Source: Paraburkholderia aromaticivorans (GTDB lineage: Bacteria > Pseudomonadota > Gammaproteobacteria > Burkholderiales > Burkholderiaceae). From it: a stretch of DNA of 64,000 nt. This document shows positions 46,339-55,034 of the stretch, in pieces. Below the pieces are notes generated by a model that was given only the letters and a program-made list of their open reading frames with translations, searched no databases and was not told where the DNA came from. Where the stretch lies: contig NZ_CP022989.1 of the NCBI RefSeq assembly GCF_002278075.1, positions 1,178,001 through 1,242,000 of the forward strand. Reading direction: 5' to 3'. A program made the position numbers and the translations under genes. The first letter of the stretch is position 1, and every line of letters starts with the position of its first letter.

Positions 46339-48309
46339 ATGACTGATCCGCTGATTCCCGCCGTCCTCGCCTTTCGCGACAATGGCACGCCTTTTTCGCC
46401 GCTTTACAACGACATCTATCACAGTGCCGTGGGCGGCCTCGAACAGGCTCACTATGTTTTCCTGCGCGGCAATGCGCTACCCGAGCGGTGGCAGGGCCGC
46501 CGCATTTTCACCGTGCTCGAAACCGGCTTCGGCATGGGCATCAATTTTCTGATGACCTGGGCCGCGTGGCGCGCCGACTCATCGCGCTGCGAGCGGCTGC
46601 ATTTCGTCTCGACCGAGAAGCATCCGTTTACCGCCAGCGATTTACGCAAAGTGATTGCGGCGACGATTTCCGATCCGGAGATTGCGGGCCTCGCTCAAAC
46701 GCTCGCAAATGCGTGGCCGATGCTCGTTCCCGGCACCCATCGGCTCGAATTCGAAGAAGGGCGCGTCGTGCTCACGCTCGTTTTCGCCGACGCGCAGGAC
46801 AGCCTGCCGGCGCTGAGGCTGCGCGCCGACGCGTTTTACCTCGACGGCTTCGCGCCGGCCAGGAATCCCGAACTCTGGACGCCGGCAATCTTCAAGGCGC
46901 TCGCGCGGCTGGCGGGCGAGGGCGCCACCCTCGCCACCTACAGCAGCGCCGGCGACATCAAACGGGCGTTGACGCAGTGCGGCTTCGAATACCGCAAGGT
47001 GGACGGCTTCGGCTGGAAACGCGCGATGCTGGTCGGCCACTTCGCCCCGCGCTGGCGCGTGCGGCGTCATGAGCCGCCCGCACCGCTCGCGCTCGACGAA
47101 CGGCATGCCGTGGTGATCGGCGCAGGGCTCGCGGGCTGTGCGGTGATCGAACGGCTTGCCGCGCGCGGCTGGCGCGTCACGTCGCTCGAACGGCATGCTT
47201 CGGTGGCGCAGGACGCATCGGGCAATCCCGCCGGCGTGTTCCATCCGATGATTTCGCGCGACGACAGCGTCGCCTCGCGCGTCACGCGCGCCGGCTTTCT
47301 GTATTCGCTCAGGCGCTGGGCCGCGCTCGAACAGCGCGGTCCCGGGCTCTCGCGCGGCGGTCAGGGCCTGCTGCAGATCGCCGCGGACGACGAGGAAGCC
47401 CGCTCGATCAGTCATGCGATCGCTGCATCGGGTTATCCGTCCGACTACGTGCGGCCCGTGTCGCCGGCCGAAGCTCAGCGGCTCGCCGGCATGCCGCTCG
47501 CGCGCGGCGGCTGGTTCTTCGCGCACGGCGGCTGGATCGACCCGGCGTCGCTCTGCGCCGCTCAGTGCGCCGCCGCCGATGAGTTGCTCGAACGCCGCTT
47601 CGCTGTAGACGTCGCACGGATCGAGCGGTCTGGCGCTCAGTGGACCGTGTTCGACACTGCGGGGCAGGCGGTCGCGCGGGCGCCCGTGGTGATCGTCGCG
47701 AGCGCTCACGACGCCGCGCGCATCGCCGGTCTGCAGCACGCGCCGACCCGCAGCATTCGCGGCCAACTCACCTTGCTGCCGGCCGGCGCGGTGCAGCCGC
47801 CGCTCGAAATGCCGGTGATCGGCGAAGGCTACGCGGTACCGCTTGCCGACGGCGTCACGCTGACGGGCGCCACTTACGAACTCGACGACCCCGACACTTC
47901 GCTGCGGGCGAGCGGCCATCTGGAAAACCTCGAGCGCGTCGCGCAGATGCTGCCGGCGTTTGCGGGCGTGGTCGAGCGCGCCGAGCCGGCCGCGCTGGCT
48001 GGACGTGTCGCGTTCCGTTGCGTCACCAGCGACCGCATGCCGATGATAGGCCAGCTCGCCGACGAAACGCTCGCGGCGCGCGACGCTCAGCGTCTGCGCG
48101 GCGCATGGCCGCTCGATCTGCCGCGCACGGACGGCCTGTACGGCGCATTTGCCTATGGTTCGCGTGGGCTGGTGTGGGCCGCGCTCGGCGCGGAACTGAT
48201 CGCGTCGCAACTGGAAGGCGAACCATGGCCGCTCGAGCGGGATCTGGCTGAAGACATCGATCCCGCGCGTTTCCTATTACGCGCATTGCGTCAAGGGACA
48301 GCGGGTTAA
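46339..48309 (+). CDS. mnmC: tRNA 5-methylaminomethyl-2-thiouridine biosynthesis bifunctional protein
   Basis: A 656-residue fusion of two enzymes acting on the wobble uridine. The N-terminal methyltransferase (about residues 1-245) has the SAM motif VLETGFGMGINFL and FYLDGFAPARNPELW. The C-terminal FAD oxidoreductase (about 260-656) has the dinucleotide motif VVIGAGLAGCAVIERLA and removes carboxymethyl from cmnm5U before re-methylation. Length and order match E. coli MnmC. The start at 46339 fits the family; the frame extends upstream without support. Confidence 0.94.
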   Translation: MTDPLIPAVLAFRDNGTPFSPLYNDIYHSAVGGLEQAHYVFLRGNALPERWQGRRIFTVLETGFGMGINFLMTWAAWRADSSRCERLHFVSTEKHPFTASDLRKVIAATISDPEIAGLAQTLANAWPMLVPGTHRLEFEEGRVVLTLVFADAQDSLPALRLRADAFYLDGFAPARNPELWTPAIFKALARLAGEGATLATYSSAGDIKRALTQCGFEYRKVDGFGWKRAMLVGHFAPRWRVRRHEPPAPLALDERHAVVIGAGLAGCAVIERLAARGWRVTSLERHASVAQDASGNPAGVFHPMISRDDSVASRVTRAGFLYSLRRWAALEQRGPGLSRGGQGLLQIAADDEEARSISHAIAASGYPSDYVRPVSPAEAQRLAGMPLARGGWFFAHGGWIDPASLCAAQCAAADELLERRFAVDVARIERSGAQWTVFDTAGQAVARAPVVIVASAHDAARIAGLQHAPTRSIRGQLTLLPAGAVQPPLEMPVIGEGYAVPLADGVTLTGATYELDDPDTSLRASGHLENLERVAQMLPAFAGVVERAEPAALAGRVAFRCVTSDRMPMIGQLADETLAARDAQRLRGAWPLDLPRTDGLYGAFAYGSRGLVWAALGAELIASQLEGEPWPLERDLAEDIDPARFLLRALRQGTAG

Positions 48310-48322
48310 CGGTGTGTTAACC
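48304..48322. repeat. Inverted repeat GGTTAAC-N5-GTTAACC at the mnmC stop
   Basis: A perfect 7-bp inverted repeat with a five-base spacer that overlaps the mnmC stop codon. No T-run follows, so it is not a standard terminator. It is the left edge of a region with several DnaA-box-like sites. Confidence 0.6.
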
Positions 48323-49164
48323 GCGGGCGTCCCGGCAAACTTGCCCGGTGAGTTATCCACTGAAACTTGTGGATAACCGTACCGTTTACCCGCGCAACTC
48401 ATGTGGAACCGTTGTGGACGTAAACGGGGTAACTTGGCCTCCGCCGAAAATCGCAAAAAGTTGCCCCCGTATACCCTCCGCTCCCGCACACGCTGTGCAT
48501 CCGGTTATGCGGTCGGCAAGCCGATGATTCGTTTCGGTAAACCGGACTTATCCACAGAAACCGAGGCAGCTTGTTAACTGTTACTACGTATACATACGGT
48601 AAACCTGTAAACAGCAAAGCCGTGGCTGGAGCGAAGCTTGTCGGCGTAGCCGCGGCCCCACAACGCGCGGCAAAACTTCGCCGCCTCTATGTCCCGAAAA
48701 ACACATCAACCGTGTTCAAACTATCCGCGCACGCGGCTGAATTCGGGCCCAAAACGGTCGCTTTTTCCTCATGTCGGCGAGATAACGTACGTTTTTACCG
48801 TTTTGCCAGCATGTTCGTGTCTTTTCGGTCGAGGCTGAAAAAGCTATGGCACAATCGCCGTTCTTTTCCGCGTCGTGCCTTGCCTCTACGGCGGCACACG
48901 CAGCAAACGGAACGGTGCCGCTCAATCAGAATCTGATTCAAAGTCGACGGCGTTCTTTCACCGTGCCGGTTTGCTACGGCCGCACCCCGAATGCGTCAGG
49001 CTCGCTGCGGCTGCAGCGCATTCAGATCATCCGATCGTTGAAAACTCGCAACGCTGGTCATGCGAAGCGATCGCGACAGTGAGCGCTTCATGCGCCCACC
49101 CGCTCGCCGGTGTTTTGCGCCGGTTCGTGTCGTCCGCCGTTGCTGCAAAGGAGAACCCATCACG
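48310..49164. promoter_or_regulatory. Long intergenic region with DnaA-box-like cluster
   Basis: Within 48310-48620 there are three close DnaA boxes: TTATCCACT at 48353, the reverse-oriented TGTGGATAA at 48368-48376, and TTATCCACA at 48548-48556. A weaker GTTGTGGACG lies at 48411. The motif GGTAAAC or its complement recurs at about 48384, 48420, 48537, 48597 and 48606. The remaining 540 bases to the antiporter gene show no convincing frame. Role unknown: a replication-linked site or a DnaA-controlled promoter are both possible. Confidence 0.5.
48566..48594 (+). repeat. Motif CTTGTTAACTNNTACTACGT, copy 1
   Basis: CTTGTTAACTGTTACTACGT, followed shortly by a TATAC-type end, matches the reverse complement of 51721-51754 apart from two substitutions and a short indel. 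The copies are inverted relative to each other and about 3.15 kb apart. Confidence 0.6.
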
Positions 49165-50370
49165 ATGAATTCGGCGTTTTCATTTTTTCCAGCCTGGCCG
49201 CTTTCACCCGACGCCATTTTTTGGGCTGGTCTCGCCTTGCTTGCCGCCGGTCTGTGCGGTGAGCTCTGTTATCGCGCGTGGCGTTTGCCGCGCATTTCCG
49301 GCTATGCGGTGATTGGCCTGGTTGCCGGCGCCGCCGGGTCGGGTGTGATCGACGCGGATTCCGCGAGCGCCGCGCGGCCGTTGCTCGACGTCGCGCTGGG
49401 TTTGCTGCTGTTCGAACTCGGCAGCCGGCTTGATTTGCGCTGGATCCGTCGCAATCCGTGGCTGATTCTGTCGAGCGTGGCCGAAGCCACGCTGACCTTT
49501 GCGCTGGTTTTGCCGGTTTTGCTGTTCCTGAACGTGCCGCTGATGGTGGCCACGGTGCTCGCCGCGATTGCCATGGCGACTTCGCCGGCCATGGTGATTC
49601 AGCTGAAAACCGAGTTGCGCGCGGAAGGCCAGGTGACCCAGCGTTTGCTGACCTTGACCGCGTTGAACAGCATGTACGCCGTGGTGATCGAAAAGCTCGT
49701 GTCGAGCTGGCTGCATCAGGAAGCGTACGGCAACGTATTCGCGACCATTTTGCAGCCGCTTTATCTGCTGGTCGGCTCGCTCGTGCTCGCCTATCTGCTC
49801 GCGCGCACCTGCACGTTCTTTTATCGCCGTTTGAACATGCAGGACGAGCATTCGTTTGTCGCGCTGTTCGGCCTGGTGCTGCTGGCCATCGCGGTGGCGC
49901 ATCTGTTCAAGCTGTCGACCATTCTCGCGTTGCTGGCCGCCGGCATCATCGTGAAGAATCATGAAGCGCGTCCGCAGTTGTGGCCGCAGCATTTCGGCAC
50001 GGCCGGCTGGTTGTTGACCGTGATTCTGTTCGTGCTCACGCTGACGTCGTTCGAATGGAAAGACATTGCGCTCGGCGGTGTCGCGGCGTTGGGTCTGATT
50101 GTTGCGCGTCTCGTGGCGAAACTGGTCGGCGTGCTGGCCTTCGCCAAGCCGAGCGGTTTGAACTGGAAGCAGGGCATGGCGCTCGGTCTATCGTTATCGC
50201 CAATGTCGGCACTCGCTTATCTGCTGGTCGACGATACGTACAACCTGTATCCGAACTTCGATCCGCAACTGCGGGCGATCGTGATGTGCTCCATTTTCGT
50301 GCTGCAGATTCTCGGGCCGTGGCTCGTCTATCGCAGTCTCGCGCTCGTGGCCGAGCGGCGCGAAGAGTAA
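49165..50370 (+). CDS. Cation/proton antiporter (CPA2/Kef-type membrane domain)
   Basis: A 401-residue membrane protein with about 12 hydrophobic helices. It has the Na+/H+ exchanger fold, with helix-pair segments ISGYAVIGLVAGAAGSG and LLDVALGLLLFELGSRLD, and IAMATSPAMVIQLKTELRA. No TrkA-N domain is attached. It would exchange K+ or Na+ for protons; the ion is not determined. AAAGGAG lies 11 bases before the ATG at 49165. ybdK follows on the same strand after about 125 bases. Confidence 0.82.
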   Translation: MNSAFSFFPAWPLSPDAIFWAGLALLAAGLCGELCYRAWRLPRISGYAVIGLVAGAAGSGVIDADSASAARPLLDVALGLLLFELGSRLDLRWIRRNPWLILSSVAEATLTFALVLPVLLFLNVPLMVATVLAAIAMATSPAMVIQLKTELRAEGQVTQRLLTLTALNSMYAVVIEKLVSSWLHQEAYGNVFATILQPLYLLVGSLVLAYLLARTCTFFYRRLNMQDEHSFVALFGLVLLAIAVAHLFKLSTILALLAAGIIVKNHEARPQLWPQHFGTAGWLLTVILFVLTLTSFEWKDIALGGVAALGLIVARLVAKLVGVLAFAKPSGLNWKQGMALGLSLSPMSALAYLLVDDTYNLYPNFDPQLRAIVMCSIFVLQILGPWLVYRSLALVAERREE

Positions 50371-50495
50371 GCGCGCCAATCAGCGCATCGCGCGGCTCGA
50401 AACTCGACGCTCGTTACGCTTTAACCGATTCACATTCGATTCAAAAACGGCCGGGCACGTGACCCACACCCGGCCGACCTGACTTAGGGGACGCC

Positions 50496-51611
50496 ATGTC
50501 ACTCGAACCCTTCATCGATTCGAAACCGTTCACCTTCGGTGTCGAACTCGAAATGCAGATCGTCAACACGCACGACTATGATCTGACCAAAGCCGGCACG
50601 GATCTGCTGCGTCTCATCAAGGACGAAAAGATCCCCGGCAACATCACGCCGGAAATCACCGAAAGCATGATCGAGCTGTCGACCGGCATCTGCACGACGC
50701 ATGAGCAAGCCGTCGCCGACTTGCGCAAGATTCGCGACACTCTGGTTTCCGCCGCGGATCATCTGAACGTCGGCTTGTGCGGCGGCGGCACGCATGCGTT
50801 CCAGCAATGGAGCGAGCGGCAGATCGTCGATACACCGCGCTTTCAGTACCTGTCCGAGTTGTACGGCTATCTCGCCAAGCAATTCACGGTGTTCGGCCAG
50901 CACGTGCATATCGGCTGCCCGGATCCGAACAGCGCGCTCTATCTGCTGCATTCAATGTCGCGTTTCATTCCGCACTTCATTGCCTTGTCGGCATCGTCGC
51001 CGTTCGTGCAGGGTGTCGACACCGGTTTTCATTCGGCACGACTGAATTCCGTGTTCGCGTTCCCGTTGTCGGGCCGCGCGCCGTTCGTGTTGACGTGGGA
51101 CAGTTTCGAGGAATATTTCTCGAAGATGGTTCACACCGGCGTGGTCAACAGCATGAAGGATTTTTACTGGGACATTCGGCCGAAGCCCGGTTTCGGCACG
51201 ATCGAAGTGCGCGTGATGGACACGCCGTTATCGGTGGATCGCGCCGCGGCGATTGCCTGCTACATCCAGACGCTGGCCCGGCATCTGTTGCTCGACAAGC
51301 CGATCGTGCCAAAGGAAGACGACTACCTCGTCTATACCTTCAATCGTTTCGAAGCATGCCGGTTTGGTCTTGCCGGCACCTGTATCAATCCGCAGACGGG
51401 CGAGCGCAAGACGATTTCCGAAGACATTCTCGAGACGCTGGATCGGATCGCTCCGCATGCCGAAGCGTTGGGTTCGGGCAATGCGCTGGCCGAAATCGGT
51501 GCGATTGCCCGCAGCCAGGTCAACGATGCAACCTGGTTGCGCGGTGTCGTCGAACGGGAAAAGTCCCTGCACGAAGCCGTCAGGCAACAGTGTTTGCAGT
51601 GGCGCGCCTAG
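50496..51611 (+). CDS. ybdK: Carboxylate-amine ligase, YbdK type (GCS2 family)
   Basis: A 371-residue member of glutamate-cysteine ligase family 2. Family segments are [37 protein letters not shown] and [13 protein letters not shown]. coli YbdK has only weak glutamate-cysteine ligase activity, and its real substrate is unknown. A separate E. coli-type gshA is at 23.3 kb, so this one probably does another job. AGGGGA precedes the ATG, and a terminator follows. Confidence 0.88.
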   Translation: MSLEPFIDSKPFTFGVELEMQIVNTHDYDLTKAGTDLLRLIKDEKIPGNITPEITESMIELSTGICTTHEQAVADLRKIRDTLVSAADHLNVGLCGGGTHAFQQWSERQIVDTPRFQYLSELYGYLAKQFTVFGQHVHIGCPDPNSALYLLHSMSRFIPHFIALSASSPFVQGVDTGFHSARLNSVFAFPLSGRAPFVLTWDSFEEYFSKMVHTGVVNSMKDFYWDIRPKPGFGTIEVRVMDTPLSVDRAAAIACYIQTLARHLLLDKPIVPKEDDYLVYTFNRFEACRFGLAGTCINPQTGERKTISEDILETLDRIAPHAEALGSGNALAEIGAIARSQVNDATWLRGVVEREKSLHEAVRQQCLQWRA

Positions 51612-51645
51612 CCGGAGACGGGATGCCTCACGGCAAATCGTAAGG

Positions 51646-51671
51646 AAACCCGCTTCGAGCGGGTTTTTTTC
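51646..51671 (+). terminator. Rho-independent terminator after ybdK
   Basis: AAACCCGC and GCGGGTTT pair around a four-base loop and continue into a T-run, 35 bases after the ybdK stop. Confidence 0.9.
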
Positions 51672-52150
51672 CATAAATTAAATTTCCAGCTCGGCTTGTC
51701 TTAGGTTTTTTAAAGTTAGCGTATACAGACGTAGTAGTAGTTAACAAGCATTGCGTCGGCCTGTGGACAACTGAATAATTCCCTGCAAAGTCAAGGCGCT
51801 GCGTAAACCATAACCGAGCTGATCGAGGGCGCGTCGGCGCCGGTATACGAGGACAACTTCGGGACGGACAGGCAGGCCTCGCCGCTTATCAAGAATCGGC
51901 GCACAAGCTGTCCCTGCGTTTTCCCGGGGTTATCCACAGCTTGCATTGGATAAGTTAGCTGTACGATTCGCCGCTCTCGCATAGAATGTCGTTTTCGCTG
52001 CTTTGCCTTGCAAGGCGGTAAATTTTTGAGATAGTAGAAAACCGTCTTGTCCGCAGTTGGGCGAGGCTACCCCACACAGGCTACGGGCGCATGTCGGCGA
52101 GCGTTTTCGCCGGAATCGCACGCAAGCTGTAAATAAACCAATCGAAGATT
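51672..52150. promoter_or_regulatory. Intergenic region with second DnaA-box-like group
   Basis: The gap between the ybdK terminator and the next gene is AT-rich by local standards. It holds a DnaA box TTATCCACA at 51930-51938, a near-match TTGTCCACAG (reverse) at 51761-51770, and a GGATAAGTTA segment at 51948. The 51721-51754 motif is the inverted partner of the one at 48566-48594. No convincing coding frame. Confidence 0.45.
51721..51754 (-). repeat. Motif CTTGTTAACTNNTACTACGT, copy 2 (inverted)
   Basis: The reverse strand reads CTTGTTAACTACTACTACGT, then CTGTATAC, matching copy 1 at 48566-48594. The two copies point toward each other's flanks around the antiporter and ybdK genes. Confidence 0.6.
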
Positions 52151-52789
52151 ATGAGCGAAGGCGTATACGGAGAACAGGCGACCGGGCGGGTGACCCACAG
52201 CCTATTGCGATTGAGCACGGCGATGCGCAGCCAGGCTTGGGAATGGGCGGAAGGCGCTGGCCTGACGCCGACCCAGGGCGAAATTCTGGTTCTGCTGATG
52301 CAGCGCAAAGGCCCGATGCGTCTCGGCGAAATTGCCCGTGAAACGGCCCTTACCGCCGCGACGACCAGCGATGCAGTCAGCACGCTCGAGACCAAAGGAC
52401 TGGTCGAAAAGCGCCGTGCGCTGGACGACGGCCGCGCGCTCGCGGTCCGTCTGACGGCTCGTGGCCGTACGGCTGCGAAGCGCGCCGCGCAATGGCCGGA
52501 CTTTCTGGCCAAGGCGGTCGGCACGCTGCGTGAAGACGAGCAGGCCGTGTTCTACCGCACGTTGCTCAAGACCGTTCATCAGCTGGAAGCGCAAGGCACC
52601 ATTCCGCCGCACCGCATGTGTCTGAGCTGCACGCATTTCGAACCGAGCAAGAACCCGAAGAAGACGCCGCATCATTGCGCGTTGCTCGATCTGAAGATGT
52701 CGGATACGGATCTGCGCCTTGATTGCTCGGTGTATGAGACTGCCGACGTCGCCACCCAGAAGAAGACCTGGAAGATCTTCGCCCAATAA
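52151..52789 (+). CDS. MarR-family regulator with C-terminal four-Cys segment
   Basis: A 212-residue protein. Residues about 15-145 are a MarR winged helix (LTPTQGEILVLLMQRKGP; TAATTSDAVSTLETKGLV; KRRALDDGRALAVRLT). The C-terminal part holds Cys157, Cys160, Cys176 and Cys192 with nearby His174-175 (MCLSCTHF; HHCALLD; LDCSVYE). The pattern looks like a metal or Fe-S site, so it may sense redox state or metal. The ligand is not known, and the effect on the adjacent amidotransferase and flavin enzyme genes is inferred. Confidence 0.85.
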   Translation: MSEGVYGEQATGRVTHSLLRLSTAMRSQAWEWAEGAGLTPTQGEILVLLMQRKGPMRLGEIARETALTAATTSDAVSTLETKGLVEKRRALDDGRALAVRLTARGRTAAKRAAQWPDFLAKAVGTLREDEQAVFYRTLLKTVHQLEAQGTIPPHRMCLSCTHFEPSKNPKKTPHHCALLDLKMSDTDLRLDCSVYETADVATQKKTWKIFAQ

Positions 52790-52915
52790 GGCGGCTTCTT
52801 CCGGGACAATCCGCTACACTGCGAACCGGCTCCGGCGGGTGGCACAGGCTGCCTGCCGGTCGCCCGGCGCCGCGTGGCGGCAAGTCTTTAGTCAACCTGA
52901 AGGTGGGACAGGCCG

Positions 52916-53629
52916 ATGAATCGCGAAGTTCTGGCCATTCGCCACGTGCACTTCGAGGATCTGGGCAGTCTTGAGCTGGTGCTCGGCGAGCGCGGGCGCC
53001 CGGTCCGCTATCTCGATGTCGGCTTTGCCCGCATCGAGGCGCCGAACCCTGTCGCCGCATCATTGATGGTGGTGCTCGGCGGCCCGATCAGCGCAACCGA
53101 CGACGCGCATTACCCGACGCTCGTGCCGCTGCTGTCCATGATCGAGAAACGCATAGCGGCCGGTTTGCCGACACTCGGCATCTGCCTTGGCGCACAGTTG
53201 ATTGCGCGTGCGCTCGGTGCCCGTGTCTACCCCGCGGGTCGCACGGAACTGGGTTGGACACCGCTGACGCTGACCGATGCCGGTCGCGCTTCGCCGGTGC
53301 GCCATCTCGATAGCGCGCACACCTCCATGCTGCATTGGCATGGCGACACTTTCGATTTACCTGACAACGCAACGCGTCTCGCGTCGACGCCCGCGTGCGA
53401 AAACCAGGCGTTCGCGTGGGGCGGCCACGTGCTGGGTTTGCAGTGTCATCCGGAGATTCGCACCGATCGTTTCGAACCCTGGCTGATCGGCAACGCCGGC
53501 GAGCTTGCGGGTCACGGTATCGACGCGCGCCAGTTGCGGGCCGAGACCGCGCAGTTCGGTCCGGCGCTCGAAGCCGCTGCGTGCCGGATGTTCGGCGAAT
53601 GGCTGGATCAAGTCGAGGCGAAACCCTGA
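52916..53629 (+). CDS. Class I glutamine amidotransferase (GMP synthase-like)
   Basis: A 237-residue class I GATase. The nucleophile is in GICLGAQLIARALGA, and the His-Glu pair is in GLQCHPEIR. It lacks the ATP-pyrophosphatase domain of GuaA, so it is a stand-alone amidotransferase-like protein. Such proteins sometimes hydrolyse other gamma-glutamyl compounds. Substrate unknown. It is read on the same strand as the MarR and flavin enzyme genes. Confidence 0.88.
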   Translation: MNREVLAIRHVHFEDLGSLELVLGERGRPVRYLDVGFARIEAPNPVAASLMVVLGGPISATDDAHYPTLVPLLSMIEKRIAAGLPTLGICLGAQLIARALGARVYPAGRTELGWTPLTLTDAGRASPVRHLDSAHTSMLHWHGDTFDLPDNATRLASTPACENQAFAWGGHVLGLQCHPEIRTDRFEPWLIGNAGELAGHGIDARQLRAETAQFGPALEAAACRMFGEWLDQVEAKP

Positions 53630-53702
53630 AAGGCGCGCGCCTGCAGTAAATCCATTGCGGTGCTATGCTCGGTCGCTCTTGGGTTTTTACTGGGCGTAAT
53701 CC

Positions 53703-54815
53703 ATGAGCGCGCTTTTTTCACAGCTCACGCTGCGTAGCGTGACGCTTCCCAATCGTATCGTCGTGTCCCCCATGTGCCAGTATTCCGCCGATCGCGGCGA
53801 GGCAACGGCGTGGCACATGATCCATCTCGGCAGCATGGCGTTGTCCGGTGCCGGCATGCTATTCATCGAGGCGACTTCGGTCGAGCCGGACGGACGTATC
53901 ACACCCGGCGATCTCGGCCTGTGGGACGACGTCACCGAAGCCGCGCTCGAACCTGTGCTCGCCGCGATTCGCAAGCATTCGCACATCAAGGTGACGATGC
54001 AGTTGTCGCACGCCGGGCGCAAGGCATCGAGCCATGTGCCTTGGGAGGGTGGCCAGCTGATTCCGGTGTCGCAAGGCGGATGGCTGCCGCACGCGCCGTC
54101 CGCGTTGCCGCACAAGGCGGGAGAAGAACCACCGCTGGCGCTCGACGTACCCGGGCTGAACCGGATCCGTGAAGCATTCGCGGCTTCGGCGCGGCGCGCC
54201 GCGCGGCTCGGCATCGACGGACTGGAAGTGCATGCCGCGCACGGCTATCTGCTGCATCAGTTCCTCTCGCCGATCGCCAATCAGCGCGACGACGACTACG
54301 GCGGTTCGCGTGAAAACCGTATGCGCTTTCCGCTTGAGATCTTCGATATCGTGCGCGCCGCATTTCCCGCCGACAAACCCGTCGGCGTGCGTGTCTCGGC
54401 CACCGACTGGGTGGAAGGCGGCTGGACGCTCGAGGATACGATTGCGTTCGCGCAGGAGTTGAAAAAGCGCGGCTGCGACTGGATCGACGTGTCGTCCGGC
54501 GGCGTCTCGCCGTTGCAGAAGATTCCGCTTGAACCGGGCTATCAGATTCCGTTCGCGAAGGCGGTCAAGGAGGCCACCGGCCTTACCACCATTGGCGTGG
54601 GTCTGATCACCGACCCGTTGCACGCCGAGCAACTGATCGAAGCCGGCGAAGCGGACCTGATCGCGCTGGCTCGCGCGTTGCTGTACAACCCGCGTTGGCC
54701 GTGGCACGCCGCGGCGCAACTGGGCGCGACGGTCGAAGCGCCGCCGCAGTACTGGCGCTCCCAACCGCGCGAGCAAAAGGCACTGTTCGGCGACATTTCG
54801 TTCGGACAACGGTGA
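53703..54815 (+). CDS. NADH:flavin oxidoreductase, Old Yellow Enzyme family (YqjM/XenA type)
   Basis: A 370-residue FMN-dependent ene reductase. It has the N-terminal PNRIVVSPMCQYSA, the substrate-binding HAAHGYLLHQFLSP, the DDYGGSRENRMRF stretch and the late GEADLIALARALLYNP. The family reduces activated C=C bonds of enones and some nitro compounds. The start at 53703 gives the standard length. A hairpin with a short T-run follows. Confidence 0.92.
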   Translation: MSALFSQLTLRSVTLPNRIVVSPMCQYSADRGEATAWHMIHLGSMALSGAGMLFIEATSVEPDGRITPGDLGLWDDVTEAALEPVLAAIRKHSHIKVTMQLSHAGRKASSHVPWEGGQLIPVSQGGWLPHAPSALPHKAGEEPPLALDVPGLNRIREAFAASARRAARLGIDGLEVHAAHGYLLHQFLSPIANQRDDDYGGSRENRMRFPLEIFDIVRAAFPADKPVGVRVSATDWVEGGWTLEDTIAFAQELKKRGCDWIDVSSGGVSPLQKIPLEPGYQIPFAKAVKEATGLTTIGVGLITDPLHAEQLIEAGEADLIALARALLYNPRWPWHAAAQLGATVEAPPQYWRSQPREQKALFGDISFGQR

Positions 54816-54915
54816 AGTTGGCGAGCCGTCATAGGTGCGCGTCTTTTTGACGGTTGAAGGAAGCCGCCGTGAGCGTGTACGATGCCGGTTGTGGCGCATG
54901 AGCGTCGCAGATCGA

Positions 54916-54942
54916 CGCGGCGCTCGCAAGGCGCCGCGTTTG
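54916..54942 (+). terminator. Probable terminator after the flavin oxidoreductase
   Basis: CGCGGCGC and GCGCCGCG form an 8-bp stem with a seven-base loop followed by only three Ts, 100 bases after the stop codon. The short T-run makes it weak. Confidence 0.45.
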
Positions 54943-55034
54943 CTATGCGCGTCAGAAAAAAGCAGCGCGCCAGACGCGGGCATTGCTGATAGCTGCCGAC
55001 CTTCACCCTCAAGTTCTTCACAAGGATTCATTCA

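Noticed and set aside
48353..48556. Calling the DnaA-box region the chromosome origin oriC
   Set aside because: dnaA, dnaN, gyrB, rpmH, gidA and parAB are not present in the window. GC skew could not be computed, so only a DnaA-box cluster is claimed.
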